The notes under the pieces were generated by a model. That model saw only the letters and a list, made by a program, of their open reading frames with translations. It was not told the origin of the DNA and did no database searches. A stretch of 49,567 nt of DNA from an uncultured Flavobacteriales bacterium (GTDB lineage Bacteria > Bacteroidota > Bacteroidia > Palsa-965), in assembly GCA_903873905.1 (NCBI GenBank), contig CAIQQJ010000013.1, forward strand, positions 1 through 49,567. Reading direction: 5' to 3'. The translations under genes and the position numbers were made by a program. Below are positions 26,256 through 35,240 of this stretch, piece by piece. Position 1 is the first letter of the stretch, and each line of letters starts with the position of its first letter.

Positions 26256-27161
26256 TCATATCCATTCAATACCCTTTTTTAACAAATTCAGCGTTGTAGA
26301 CTCTGCGCTACCTGCTTCAGGAACATGGTTATAAAACCAATTTGCTTGTTCCGGAAGACTCATTAAAATCGACTCAATTCTCCCGTTGGTATCCAATCCA
26401 AACTTTGTTCCTTTATCATAAACCAAATTAAATTCAACATAACGACCACGTCGAATCAGTTGCCATTTCTTTTCCGCTTCAGAAAATTTCAACTTAGATT
26501 TTGATTGCATGAAGTGCAAGTAAATTGGAGCAAATGTTTCTCCCACAGCAATCAAAAAATCAAATAATTTTTGTTTTTCACCAGCATCTTCACCCTTATT
26601 TTCGGCTGTTAATCGATCAAAAAATATTCCACCGATGCCACGTGTTTCATTTCTGTGTGGAATAAAAAAATAATCATCCGCCCAATTTTTAAATTTTGGA
26701 TAATAAGAAGATTCAAATTTATCACAGGTGTTTTTTAATTGAGAATGAAACCAACGCGCATCCTCCACATTCGCATAATGTGGCGTGAGATCAATTCCTC
26801 CACCAAACCAATATTCACCATTTCCCAATTCAAAATAGCGAACATTCATATGAATAATCGGAACCATTGGATTGGAAGGATGAATAACAATGGAAACGCC
26901 AGTTGCAAAAAAACCTGGTTCGGAAACTTTCAATGCTTTCTGAATATTCTCAGGTAATTTTCCATGCACTGCCGAAAAATTCACACCTCCTTTTTCAATC
27001 ACATTGCCATGTTGAAGAATTCTTGTAATTCCTCCTCCACCCTCTTCCCGTTCCCATTTTTCAACAGTAAATTTTCCTTCTCCATCTTCCTTTTCCAAAG
27101 CTGAACAAATGCTTTCTTGAAGTTCCGTTAATCGGTCGGAGATATTTTCTTTGGTAATCAT
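26256..27161 (-). CDS. hemF: Oxygen-dependent coproporphyrinogen III oxidase
   Basis: A 301-residue enzyme of haem synthesis that decarboxylates two propionate groups of coproporphyrinogen III to vinyls using O2. The ATG at 27161 is preferred to the adjacent TTG. Family blocks visible are G-G-G-G-I-T-R near residue 42, H-M-N-V-R-Y-F-E near 105, G-G-G-I-D-L-T-P-H-Y near 121-130, P-H-R-N-E-T-R-G-I-G-G-I-F-F-D near 168-182 and G-R-Y-V-E-F-N-L-V-Y-D-K-G-T-K-F-G-L near 240-257. Length is normal. Presence of HemF implies an aerobic or microaerobic lifestyle. No other haem genes are nearby. Confidence 0.97.
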   Translation of the reverse strand: MITKENISDRLTELQESICSALEKEDGEGKFTVEKWEREEGGGGITRILQHGNVIEKGGVNFSAVHGKLPENIQKALKVSEPGFFATGVSIVIHPSNPMVPIIHMNVRYFELGNGEYWFGGGIDLTPHYANVEDARWFHSQLKNTCDKFESSYYPKFKNWADDYFFIPHRNETRGIGGIFFDRLTAENKGEDAGEKQKLFDFLIAVGETFAPIYLHFMQSKSKLKFSEAEKKWQLIRRGRYVEFNLVYDKGTKFGLDTNGRIESILMSLPEQANWFYNHVPEAGSAESTTLNLLKKGIEWI

Positions 27162-27236
27162 CAATGGCGGTTGGTGATTGGAGATTATTAATTACTACTT
27201 TTTCATTGATAACTGCTCACTGAAATAGACAAGCAT

Positions 27237-28880
27237 TTATTTCGCTTTGATCAACTGATAATCCACCACCTGCATAAAATGCACGGATCGGTTTTCATAT
27301 CCACATTCAGAATCACTTCGATAAAAATCAAAACCCTGTTGCAAGCCTTCTCCTTTTAATGCAGGAAGTTTCAGGTAAAAATCCGTTCCATTCACATACA
27401 AAGCATTTAGAAAAAACAAACTCACATCATACCCAGCAAATGCATAAGAACTAGGATCGCCATGAAAGGCATTGTCATATTTTTTCAAAAAACGTTTGGT
27501 AGCAGCGCATGAATCATAGTCAATAAAATAGGGTGCGATAAAATGAAATTGAAGTTTCTGTAAATATTCAGGATCAAGATTGGAATATCCCATCCAAGAT
27601 GACAATCCGTAAACCATTATCACATATTTATCAGATAAGGTATTGAGGGAACGTAAGAGATCGCTTACGAAAGGTTGTGTTGTAGCACTACTTCCTGAAG
27701 GAATAACTAGAATATTGGTTTTGTCCTTTTTCAATAAAGATTCTAACCCATTCATGCCTCGGGTGGTTTTTATTGTGTCGCCACTTATCGGAAAAAGAAT
27801 CTTACTGACATTGGTTCTAAATGTATTCGCGGCCGCTTGTTCTTTTGTATTTCCACTTGTAATCATGATCACATTATCTCCAGTATGGTGCGTGCCAACA
27901 AAGATGGCCAACTGTTCCATTTGTGTGGAAAACGATGGCAAAGCTTTCGCAGCATCAGGATGTTTGAATAAAACACGATTAGCAGGAGAAACAGGAGAAA
28001 CAATTGCAACATGATGCTCATTCGCCCAATTGGAAACAGTATAAAATGGACCTGGACTTAAAGGCCCCAATATCAAATCCATGGTTTTGAATTCAGGCTT
28101 ATCAAGAATAGATTGAACTTTTGCAGAATCACCATCATCCACATCATAAACATGAAGATTCAATTTCATCCCAACTTTACGCATGGAATCAATGGCAATT
28201 AATGTTCCTTCGTAAAACTCAACAGCGGCTTCCGATTTAGCTGGAAATTCCTGTGTACCTTTTAGGATATCATCTGTATTGATATTATCCACATTCCATA
28301 ATTGCAACGGTAACATTAATGCAATATTATAAAGTGCTTTTTTATTTATTTTAAAGGCGGTATCATTCCCGTTTTTTATTGGAAGAGTAATTACTGTCGC
28401 AATATTTTTCTTTCCGGGAATCCTCAATTCTTCTCCTAATTTCAATCCCGTCTTAGCCGCTGGATTCAATTTCAAAATCGCATCTTCCGTTACATTATAA
28501 AGTTTTGCTATGCTGTATAAGGTTTGTCCAGCTTCAACTTTATGCATGAAAGTGGAGGTATCTACAGGAACGTTTTTCACAACAGCAACACGTTTCTCAA
28601 ATGGAATTCTCAATGTCTGTCCTTGCTTGATTCCATTCAAGGCATCAGGGTTTTCAAGAAGAATATCATTGACAGTCAAATTATACACTTTCGCAATCGC
28701 ATAAAGTGTCTGACTTTTTTCTACGGTATGTAAATAATATTTCTTCCCATCCACCGTCTCCGTTTTCGTAGATTTTTTCACTTCACCTTTTTGCGCAAAA
28801 GTTGGCGTAACAAATAACATCAGCAAAACCAAAACGGAAAAGCGGAAACACTTGACAATATTTATTTTCGTAGCACTCAT
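27237..28880 (-). CDS. Exported LysM protein with periplasmic-binding-protein (PBP1) domain
   Basis: A 547-residue secreted protein. The ATG at 28880 is chosen because it gives a signal peptide (ending T-P-T-F-A-Q at residue 30); a longer frame runs into guaA and is rejected. Two LysM domains, at about residues 50-93 and 111-156, have the L-Y-A/S-I-A-K-x-Y-N core and should bind peptidoglycan. The remaining 390 residues resemble a class 1 periplasmic binding protein (receptor ligand-binding) fold, with V-A-I-V-S-P-V-S-P near residue 290 and a final substrate-box-like G-Y-D-V-S-L-F-F-L-N. The combination suggests a wall-anchored sensor or structural protein; the ligand is unknown. It follows guaA by 53 nt. 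Confidence 0.88.
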   Translation of the reverse strand: MSATKINIVKCFRFSVLVLLMLFVTPTFAQKGEVKKSTKTETVDGKKYYLHTVEKSQTLYAIAKVYNLTVNDILLENPDALNGIKQGQTLRIPFEKRVAVVKNVPVDTSTFMHKVEAGQTLYSIAKLYNVTEDAILKLNPAAKTGLKLGEELRIPGKKNIATVITLPIKNGNDTAFKINKKALYNIALMLPLQLWNVDNINTDDILKGTQEFPAKSEAAVEFYEGTLIAIDSMRKVGMKLNLHVYDVDDGDSAKVQSILDKPEFKTMDLILGPLSPGPFYTVSNWANEHHVAIVSPVSPANRVLFKHPDAAKALPSFSTQMEQLAIFVGTHHTGDNVIMITSGNTKEQAAANTFRTNVSKILFPISGDTIKTTRGMNGLESLLKKDKTNILVIPSGSSATTQPFVSDLLRSLNTLSDKYVIMVYGLSSWMGYSNLDPEYLQKLQFHFIAPYFIDYDSCAATKRFLKKYDNAFHGDPSSYAFAGYDVSLFFLNALYVNGTDFYLKLPALKGEGLQQGFDFYRSDSECGYENRSVHFMQVVDYQLIKAK

Positions 28881-28933
28881 TCTATTTATCAAAAAACAAT
28901 TGGAAATCGGTAATCTTGAAATCGGTATTTTTT

Positions 28934-30463
28934 TTATTCCCACTCAATAGTAGCAGGTGGTTTTGAACTGATATCGTAAACCACACGATTAATTCCTTTT
29001 ACTTTATTGATGATTTCATTCGACATTTTTCCTAAAAACTCATATGGCAAATGACACCAATCTGCCGTCATTCCATCTGTAGATGAAACCGCGCGCAATG
29101 CCACTGCATTTTCATACGTACGTTCATCGCCCATTACACCTACACTTTGCACGGGAAGAAGAATTACTCCTGCCTGCCAAACGGTTTTATATAAATCATA
29201 CTTTTTCAAGCCTTCGATGAAGATACTATCAGCCTCTTGCAAAATGCGTACCTTTTCTTCTGTAACGTCTCCCAAAATGCGAATTCCGAGTCCTGGACCA
29301 GGAAAGGGATGCCGATGAAGAATATTGTGATCCAATCCCAAAGCATCACCAACTCTACGAACTTCATCCTTGAATAATAATCGCAAAGGCTCTACCACTT
29401 GCATCTTCATGGTTTCAGGAAGTCCTCCAACATTATGATGCGATTTGATGGTTTGTGACGGACCACCAACAGAAATGGACTCAATAACATCAGGGTAAAT
29501 TGTTCCTTGTCCCAACCATTTCACATCAGAAATTGCATGCGCTTCTTTATCAAAAACCTCAATGAAAATTCTTCCAATAATTTTACGTTTTGTCTCTGGA
29601 TCAGAAACACCTTTCAATTCGGAATAAAAACGTTTGCTTGCATCAACTCCTTTCACATTCAATCCCATGTGCTTGTAAGAATCCAACACGGTGGAATATT
29701 CATCTTTTCGCAACAAGCCATTATCTACAAAAATGCAATAGAGATTTTTACCAATGGCTTTGTGCAGTAACAAGGCGGCAACAGAAGAATCAACTCCGCC
29801 TGAAAGACCCATTACAACTTTATCATTACCAATTTTATTTTTCAAGCCTTCAACAGTATCATTCACAAAAGAACCTGGAGTCCAATCTTGTTTGCAATGA
29901 CAAATTTCCACAACAAAGTTTTTCAATAAAGCAGCACCTTCAGTGGAATGATAAACTTCAGGATGAAATTGAATTCCCCACGTTTCTTCACCATCAATTG
30001 CGTAACCAGCAAATTTCACATCAGTAGTTGAAGCAATGACTTTGAATGAATTCGGAATTTTTGTAATGGTATCGGCATGCGACATCCATACTTGGGAATT
30101 ATGCGAAACTCCACGAAACAAACGATCCGCATCATCTACATGCGCAAGATTAGCACGACCATATTCACGATGTTTGGAAGGTAATACTTCACCGCCATTC
30201 TGACTTGCCATCAATTGAGCTCCGTAACAAACACCAAGAACAGGAATCTTTTTGCGGTAAATGGAAATGTCGGGATTAGGAGCATTTGCATCGTTTACGG
30301 AACACGGACTTCCTGAGAATATGATGCCTTTTACCAATGAGGTAAGGGCTGGAACTTTATTATACGGATGAATTTCGCAATAAACATTTAGCTCACGAAC
30401 GCGTCTGGCGATCAACTGAGTGTATTGAGAACCGAAATCAAGGATGAAAATGGTTTCATGCAT
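28934..30463 (-). CDS. guaA: GMP synthase (glutamine-hydrolysing)
   Basis: A 509-residue enzyme that converts XMP, ATP and glutamine to GMP. The N-terminal class I glutamine amidotransferase has Cys79 in G-V-C-Y-G-A-Q and the His167/Glu169 pair in F-H-P-E-V. The ATP pyrophosphatase PP-loop S-G-G-V-D-S-S is at residues 221-227. The C-terminal dimerisation domain ends in K-P-P-A-T-I-E-W-E, the standard GuaA tail. It heads a unit with the LysM/PBP1 gene. No guanine or PRPP riboswitch was recognised in the leader; a -7-like TATCTTTG lies 5 nt upstream of the ATG. Confidence 0.98.
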   Translation of the reverse strand: MHETIFILDFGSQYTQLIARRVRELNVYCEIHPYNKVPALTSLVKGIIFSGSPCSVNDANAPNPDISIYRKKIPVLGVCYGAQLMASQNGGEVLPSKHREYGRANLAHVDDADRLFRGVSHNSQVWMSHADTITKIPNSFKVIASTTDVKFAGYAIDGEETWGIQFHPEVYHSTEGAALLKNFVVEICHCKQDWTPGSFVNDTVEGLKNKIGNDKVVMGLSGGVDSSVAALLLHKAIGKNLYCIFVDNGLLRKDEYSTVLDSYKHMGLNVKGVDASKRFYSELKGVSDPETKRKIIGRIFIEVFDKEAHAISDVKWLGQGTIYPDVIESISVGGPSQTIKSHHNVGGLPETMKMQVVEPLRLLFKDEVRRVGDALGLDHNILHRHPFPGPGLGIRILGDVTEEKVRILQEADSIFIEGLKKYDLYKTVWQAGVILLPVQSVGVMGDERTYENAVALRAVSSTDGMTADWCHLPYEFLGKMSNEIINKVKGINRVVYDISSKPPATIEWE

Positions 30464-30468
30464 GGTCG

Positions 30469-30476
30469 CAAAGATA
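30469..30476 (-). promoter_or_regulatory. Putative -7 element of guaA
   Basis: TATCTTTG (30476 down to 30469) matches TAnnTTTG. The ATG is only 5 nt away, implying a near-leaderless mRNA if functional. The -33 position reads GACT rather than TTTG. Confidence 0.35.
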
Positions 30477-30654
30477 GTTTTTAGTTCGGAGTGGGGAGTC
30501 AGGAGATTGATTCAGAATGGGATTGTAATTAACAAAAAATTCACATTCGGTTTGTTCAATTGCCAAAACGATTTCCAGGACATTCCATAAATTCAAATTC
30601 AAGGACAAAAACAATAATCATTCTTACATTTCAAACCAATCTGTAGATTTGAGA

Positions 30655-31326
30655 ATGGAAATCAGGAAAAGATTAATTGAAGCGGAAGAAAAAGCTGTGC
30701 GCTTCTTTTCAGTAATTGAAAAGCGAGGCTTAATGGTGCCTGGAAAATCGGAACACGATTTGAATATTGAGATTTTCGCATTGGCAAAGGAACTTTTTGG
30801 AATTGAAAAATTCTGGCACAAACGAATTGTTCGTGCAGGGAAAAACACATTGGAGCCCTATCGCGTAAATCCCCCCGATTTGATTTTGCAAGCAGATGAT
30901 ATTTTGTTTCTTGATTTTGGTCCCGTTTTCGAAGAATGGGAAGCTGATTTGGGGCGAACCTATGTGATTGGGCATGATCCTTTAAAAATAAAATTGCGCG
31001 ATGATATTGAAAAAGCTTGGCACGAAGCGCACCAATGGTACGGAACAAAAACAAAAATAAGTGGCGCTGAACTTTACCAATATGTGGCAGATCTCGCCCT
31101 AAAATATGGCTGGACATTCGGAAACGAACACGCAGGGCACCTCATTGGAAAATTTCCTCACGAGAACATAAAGTCTGAAATTTTTGACAATTACATTCGA
31201 CCAGAAAATATAACCGACCTGTTTGCTCCCGATCCAAATGGGAAGAAACGGGAATGGATATTGGAAATCCATTTTGTGGATAGAGAAAAAGAAATTGGTG
31301 GGTTTTATGAGCAGCTCTTAAGGTGA
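30655..31326 (+). CDS. M24 family metallopeptidase
   Basis: A 223-residue protein of the creatinase/aminopeptidase (pita-bread) fold. The ATG at 30655 is preferred to a TTG two codons earlier. Metal ligands can be traced: Asp in F-L-D-F-G-P (about residue 84), Asp in A-D-L-G-R-T-Y (about 95), His in N-E-H-A-G-H-L-I-G (about 160), Glu in L-E-I-H-F-V (about 206) and a terminal Glu in G-F-Y-E-Q-L. The family cleaves N-terminal residues or X-Pro bonds, but several members have other substrates. It is not methionine aminopeptidase by its divergent sequence. Monocistronic; carH follows after 173 nt. Confidence 0.82.
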   Translation: MEIRKRLIEAEEKAVRFFSVIEKRGLMVPGKSEHDLNIEIFALAKELFGIEKFWHKRIVRAGKNTLEPYRVNPPDLILQADDILFLDFGPVFEEWEADLGRTYVIGHDPLKIKLRDDIEKAWHEAHQWYGTKTKISGAELYQYVADLALKYGWTFGNEHAGHLIGKFPHENIKSEIFDNYIRPENITDLFAPDPNGKKREWILEIHFVDREKEIGGFYEQLLR

Positions 31327-31447
31327 GTTAGCTTTCCTTGAAAACTATTATTTGACTTGAGAACGGCAATTCTTGACTATTTGAGAATATGCCCTTCCCC
31401 TACTCTTTGTGTTCAAAACCAACCCATTCGACTACAATTATTATTTA

Positions 31448-31493
31448 TTTGGAAATCTACTTTTGTTTAGGTATTTTTGCCTAATCTTAAACA
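31448..31493 (+). promoter_or_regulatory. carH promoter with CarH-type operator (inverted repeat)
   Basis: TTTG (31448-31451), a 20-nt spacer and TATTTTTG (31472-31479) match the Bacteroidota promoter consensus TTTG-N19-21-TAnnTTTG. The inverted repeat TGTTTA (31464-31469) N18 TAAACA (31488-31493) straddles the -7 element, and a nested TTAGG-N8-CCTAA (31467-31484) lies inside. A repressor bound here would block RNA polymerase. The same outer repeat with identical spacing precedes crtI. Confidence 0.7.
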
Positions 31494-31499
31494 CTATTT

Positions 31500-32378
31500 A
31501 TGTTTTCAATTTCACAATTAGAACAATTTTCGGGTATAAAAGCCCACACAATTAGAATTTGGGAGCTGCGCTATGGGGCACTCAAACCATCCCGCTCAGA
31601 AGGGAATACAAGGTATTACGACGACTCTCAACTGAAACGTTTGCTCAATATTGTCAGTTTGATGAAAACAGATCATAAAATTTCTCAACTCTGTTTAATG
31701 ACTGACAAACAACATTACGAACTATTGAATGAACAACTACAAAACAACCTAGACAAGGACGAGACAATAGAGTATTATATTTCCCAACTCATCACAGCTG
31801 GAATGACCTATGATGAGTCGTATTTTGAAAAGATTTTTTCAAACGCTTTGCTCCGTTATGGAATGAAAGATGTTTATATAAAAATTATTTACCCTGTATT
31901 GGTGCGCATCGGACTTATGTGGAGAACCGGCAAATTACCACCATCACACGAACATTTTATAAGCAATATTATAAGGCAAAAAATGTTCGCTGCAATCGAT
32001 GCATTGCCACCTGCACAACCATCAAAAGATACATGGCTACTCTATTTACCCAAATGGGAATTTCATGAAATAGGTCTTCTGTTTGCGCATTATACAATTC
32101 GAAAAGCAGGAAAAAGATCAATTTATTTAGGTGCAAATGTTCCGGTGGAACTCTTGGAAAGTGCAGTAAATGACATATCCCCTTCGAACATTCTTGTTTT
32201 TCATGTACACAACAGCGATCCCGCTTTAACTGATAAATACTTTTCGAGTATTGTAAAAATAGCGAAGGGGATTCAAATTCATGTCTCTGGCAATTTGCAA
32301 TTGATTAGCAAATTGAAAACAAGGAAAAACTTCCATTGGATAAAATCTGTTACTGATCTTGAGTTGCAATTAAAGTGA
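31500..32378 (+). CDS. carH: CarH-type B12-dependent MerR family photoreceptor/repressor
   Basis: A 292-residue regulator. Residues 1-70 form a MerR helix-turn-helix (I-R-I-W-E-L-R-Y-G-A-L-K-P, then N-T-R-Y-Y-D-D). Residues 85-165 match the four-helix bundle of CarH with its W-x9-E-H signature (Trp141, Glu151, His152). The cobalamin domain carries E-x-H-x-x-G (Glu187, His189, Gly192) followed by L-Y/L-G-A-N-V-P. In CarH, dark tetramers with adenosylcobalamin repress carotenoid genes and light breaks the Co-C bond. The residue after the Trp, His132 in Thermus CarH, is Arg142 here. It lies directly before the carotenoid operon, whose genes it probably controls along with itself. Confidence 0.88.
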   Translation: MFSISQLEQFSGIKAHTIRIWELRYGALKPSRSEGNTRYYDDSQLKRLLNIVSLMKTDHKISQLCLMTDKQHYELLNEQLQNNLDKDETIEYYISQLITAGMTYDESYFEKIFSNALLRYGMKDVYIKIIYPVLVRIGLMWRTGKLPPSHEHFISNIIRQKMFAAIDALPPAQPSKDTWLLYLPKWEFHEIGLLFAHYTIRKAGKRSIYLGANVPVELLESAVNDISPSNILVFHVHNSDPALTDKYFSSIVKIAKGIQIHVSGNLQLISKLKTRKNFHWIKSVTDLELQLK

Positions 32379-32386
32379 TTTCTTTC

Positions 32387-32416
32387 TGTTTAACTATTTA
32401 TTATTATTTATAAACA
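32387..32416 (+). promoter_or_regulatory. Second CarH-type operator before crtI
   Basis: TGTTTA (32387-32392) N18 TAAACA (32411-32416) repeats the inverted repeat found before carH with the same spacing and the same distance to the start codon. The -7 region (TATTTATT) is weaker than in front of carH, so this could be an internal promoter or a roadblock site. Confidence 0.6.
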
Positions 32417-32422
32417 CTGTTA

Positions 32423-33907
32423 ATGTCCAAAATTGCAATAATTGGCGCAGGCTTTTCAGGTCTCAGTGCTGCAGCATACCTCTCGGCTGCTGGACATGAA
32501 GTGCATGTATTTGAAAAAAACGAACAGCTTGGAGGTAGAGCAAGACAACTCCGTACAACATCAGGCTACGTTTTTGATATGGGACCAAGTTGGTATTGGA
32601 TGCCTGGTGTTTTTGAAAAATTCTTTGCCGATTTCAATTTGAAGGTCGCCGACCTATACGAATTGAAACGCTTGAACCCTTCATTCGACATGGTGTTTAA
32701 GGATAACGAAACCATTGGCATTCCAGATAGCTATAAGGAATTGTCAACTCTTTTCGAATTGATTGAGCCAGGTAGTTCGGCAAAGCTCAATAAATTCATG
32801 AAGGAAGCGGAATACAAATACAAAATAGGAATGGACAAACTGGTTTACAAACCAGGATTATCATTGTCAGAATTTGCAGATGTCGATTTGTTTAAAGGAA
32901 TTTTTCGCTTACAAGTATTTTCTTCCTTCCGAAAACACATCCGAAAATATTTCAAACATCCGAAACTCATCACATTGATGGAATTTCCGGTTTTGTTTTT
33001 GGGAGCAATGCCAAAAGACACACCTGCCCTCTACAGTTTGATGAATTATGCCGGATTAAAATTGGGCACGTTTTACCCAATGGGTGGATTTGGAAAAATA
33101 ATCGATGCAATGGTGGACGTAGCAAAAAATAATGGCGTCCATTTTCATGTAAATGCCAACGTCAAGAAAATCGAAATTGAAAACAAACTGGTAAAAAGCA
33201 TAGAAGTAAATGGAGCCTCATTGGAATTTGATGGCATAATTGCTTCAGCGGATTACCATCACATTGAATCGAAATTACTTCCCAAGGAATTCAGAAATTA
33301 TGAGGAGAGCTATTGGAATAAAAAAACATTTGCACCATCCTGTTTGATCTATTTTTTGGGTGTCAACAAGAAAATCAATTCACTTCACCATCACACACTT
33401 TTCTTTGATGAAGATCTTGCGGACCATGCTCAGGATATTTATAAAAAACCGAAATGGCCTTCGAATCCTTTGTTTTACGTCTGCTGCCCTTCAAAAACAG
33501 ATGACTCGGTTGCACCGATAGGCCATGAAAATCTTTTTTTCCTTATGCCACTTGCTCCTGGATTGGAAGACACGGAGGAATTACGGGAGATTTATTTCGA
33601 AAAAATGATGTTGCGAATGCAACAACAAACTGGAGAAAATATTATTGACCATATCGATTATAAAAAAAGTTATTGCATCAAGGATTTTGTTACCGATTAC
33701 AATTCTTTTAAGGGAAATGCATATGGTCTTGCCAATACATTAATGCAAACAGCCATTCTTAAACCAAAAATCAAAAACAAGAAAATTAAAAACCTTTTTT
33801 ATGCAGGACAATTAAGTGTACCAGGACCCGGCGTTCCTCCCTCTCTCATTTCAGGAAAAATCGCTGCCGATCAATTAATCAAACAACTAAAAAAACAGAA
33901 ATCATGA
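32423..33907 (+). CDS. crtI: Phytoene desaturase
   Basis: A 494-residue FAD enzyme that desaturates phytoene stepwise toward lycopene. The N-terminal dinucleotide-binding fold reads I-G-A-G-F-S-G-L-S-A-A, then V-F-E-K-N-E-Q-L-G-G-R-A-R. The C-terminal bacterial-type CrtI signature is Y-A-G-Q-L-S-V-P-G-P-G-V-P-P-S-L-I-S-G-K-I-A-A. Length is typical. It is the first biosynthetic gene of the operon, 44 nt after carH, and its stop overlaps crtB in ATGA. Confidence 0.96.
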   Translation: MSKIAIIGAGFSGLSAAAYLSAAGHEVHVFEKNEQLGGRARQLRTTSGYVFDMGPSWYWMPGVFEKFFADFNLKVADLYELKRLNPSFDMVFKDNETIGIPDSYKELSTLFELIEPGSSAKLNKFMKEAEYKYKIGMDKLVYKPGLSLSEFADVDLFKGIFRLQVFSSFRKHIRKYFKHPKLITLMEFPVLFLGAMPKDTPALYSLMNYAGLKLGTFYPMGGFGKIIDAMVDVAKNNGVHFHVNANVKKIEIENKLVKSIEVNGASLEFDGIIASADYHHIESKLLPKEFRNYEESYWNKKTFAPSCLIYFLGVNKKINSLHHHTLFFDEDLADHAQDIYKKPKWPSNPLFYVCCPSKTDDSVAPIGHENLFFLMPLAPGLEDTEELREIYFEKMMLRMQQQTGENIIDHIDYKKSYCIKDFVTDYNSFKGNAYGLANTLMQTAILKPKIKNKKIKNLFYAGQLSVPGPGVPPSLISGKIAADQLIKQLKKQKS

Positions 33908-34740
33908 AACCGCTATTTGATGATGTATCTGTGCAATGTAGCAAGATCACAACTCGTGCCTACAGCACAAGTTTTTCCTTAGGAATCTATTTCCTGAAAA
34001 ACTCTTTACGCAATCCAATTTATTCCATCTATGGTTTTGTCCGCTTTGCCGATGAAATCGTAGACAGCTTTGAAGGCTACAACAAGAAACAACTACTTGA
34101 AAAATTCAGGTTCGATACATTTGAAGCCATAAAACAAAAAATTTCATTGAATCCAATTTTGAATTCCTTTCAGAAGGTTGTGCATCAGTACAACATCAGT
34201 ATGGATCTCATAGAAACATTCCTGGAAAGCATGAAAATGGACCTACAGGATATTGAATATTCAAAAGAAAAATACGACCAATATATTTTAGGTTCAGCAG
34301 AAGTTGTTGGCTTGATGTGTTTACATGTTTTCACCAATGGAAATCTAGAAATGTATGAGGAGTTAAAACCAAACGCCATGAAGCTTGGGGCCGCTTTTCA
34401 AAAGGTAAACTTCTTACGAGATATGAAAGACGATTATCAAATTCTTGGAAGAACCTATTTTCCAAATGTGGATATGAGTCAATTCAGCAATCAAGCAAAG
34501 CTAGCTATTGAAAGGGAAATTGCCAGTGATTTTCGCGAGGCTTTGGCTGGAATAAAGAAACTTCCCGAATCCTCAAGAGGTGGCGTATTTCTTGCCTACG
34601 TTTATTACAATGCACTATTCAAAAAAATAATAAACGTTCCTGCTCATCGCCTATTGACAGAAAGAATTCGAATTGGGAATGGAAAAAAAATCGGTCTTAT
34701 GCTCAATAGCATGTTGCAATTCAAAATGAACATGGTATGA
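33904..34740 (+). CDS. crtB: Phytoene synthase
   Basis: A 278-residue enzyme that condenses two geranylgeranyl diphosphates to phytoene. The two Mg2+-binding aspartate motifs are visible: D-E-I-V-D at residues 50-54 and D-M-K-D-D at 173-177, the latter followed by G-R-T-Y-F-P. The N-terminal S-T-S-F motif is also present. The start shares four bases with the crtI stop (ATGA) and the stop shares four with the next gene, so translation is coupled on both sides. GGPP must come from a crtE outside this window. Confidence 0.96.
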   Translation: MKPLFDDVSVQCSKITTRAYSTSFSLGIYFLKNSLRNPIYSIYGFVRFADEIVDSFEGYNKKQLLEKFRFDTFEAIKQKISLNPILNSFQKVVHQYNISMDLIETFLESMKMDLQDIEYSKEKYDQYILGSAEVVGLMCLHVFTNGNLEMYEELKPNAMKLGAAFQKVNFLRDMKDDYQILGRTYFPNVDMSQFSNQAKLAIEREIASDFREALAGIKKLPESSRGGVFLAYVYYNALFKKIINVPAHRLLTERIRIGNGKKIGLMLNSMLQFKMNMV

Positions 34741-35240
34741 AAATCATAATCGCCCTATTCTTGATTTTCACTTCCACAACGCAAGGCATTTCCAACAGCC
34801 CTTCATTAGCCGAAGTAAGAACTCTTTATCAAAAAGCAGCTACACAAGAAGAGGCTTGCAACAATTTGATTTCGATTCTTACTCCCTATAGTGAAAAGGG
34901 AAATGTCGTATTCGATGGATATAAAGCCTGTGGAACAATGATGTTGGCGAATTACACTTCTAATCCGTTCAGTAAGTACCAATATTTTTCGGAGGGCAAA
35001 TCAGGTTTGGAGAAATCAATTGAATTGGACAACAAGAATATCGAATTGCGATATCTGCGATTTACAATCCAAACCAATTTGCCCTCCTTTTTAGAATACA
35101 ACAATTCCATTAATGAAGACAAACTTTTTCTGATCAATGCCATGCCAGCAATAACAGATCTTTCATTGAAACAAACCATCATTTCCTATTTAGAAAACTC
35201 ATCGTATTTAACAGTTGTTGAAAAACAAAAATTGAAATGA
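34737..35240 (+). CDS. Unknown exported protein embedded in the carotenoid operon
   Basis: A 167-residue protein I cannot assign. Residues 1-17 are a signal peptide-like hydrophobic stretch. The rest is mostly alpha-helical, rich in Leu, Glu and Asn, with two Cys (about residues 41 and 64) and a TPR-like spacing of helices, including S-I-E-L-D-N-K-N-I-E-L-R-Y-L-R. It overlaps crtB upstream and idi downstream by ATGA, so it is translationally locked into the pathway. This placement suggests a role connected with pigment placement, carrier function or membrane stress, but no catalytic motif is visible. Confidence 0.8.
   Translation: MKIIIALFLIFTSTTQGISNSPSLAEVRTLYQKAATQEEACNNLISILTPYSEKGNVVFDGYKACGTMMLANYTSNPFSKYQYFSEGKSGLEKSIELDNKNIELRYLRFTIQTNLPSFLEYNNSINEDKLFLINAMPAITDLSLKQTIISYLENSSYLTVVEKQKLK

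Noticed and set aside
28881-28943. Extended start of the LysM gene overlapping the end of guaA
   Set aside because: The ATG at 28880 gives a proper signal peptide; the extension encodes the repeated AATCGG words of the spacer.
30464-30654. Purine riboswitch upstream of guaA
   Set aside because: No conserved three-way junction core was recognised, and the only promoter-like element is 5 nt from the ATG.
31327-31499. Cobalamin riboswitch upstream of carH
   Set aside because: The typical B12-box was not seen; B12 dependence is explained by the protein's own binding domain.
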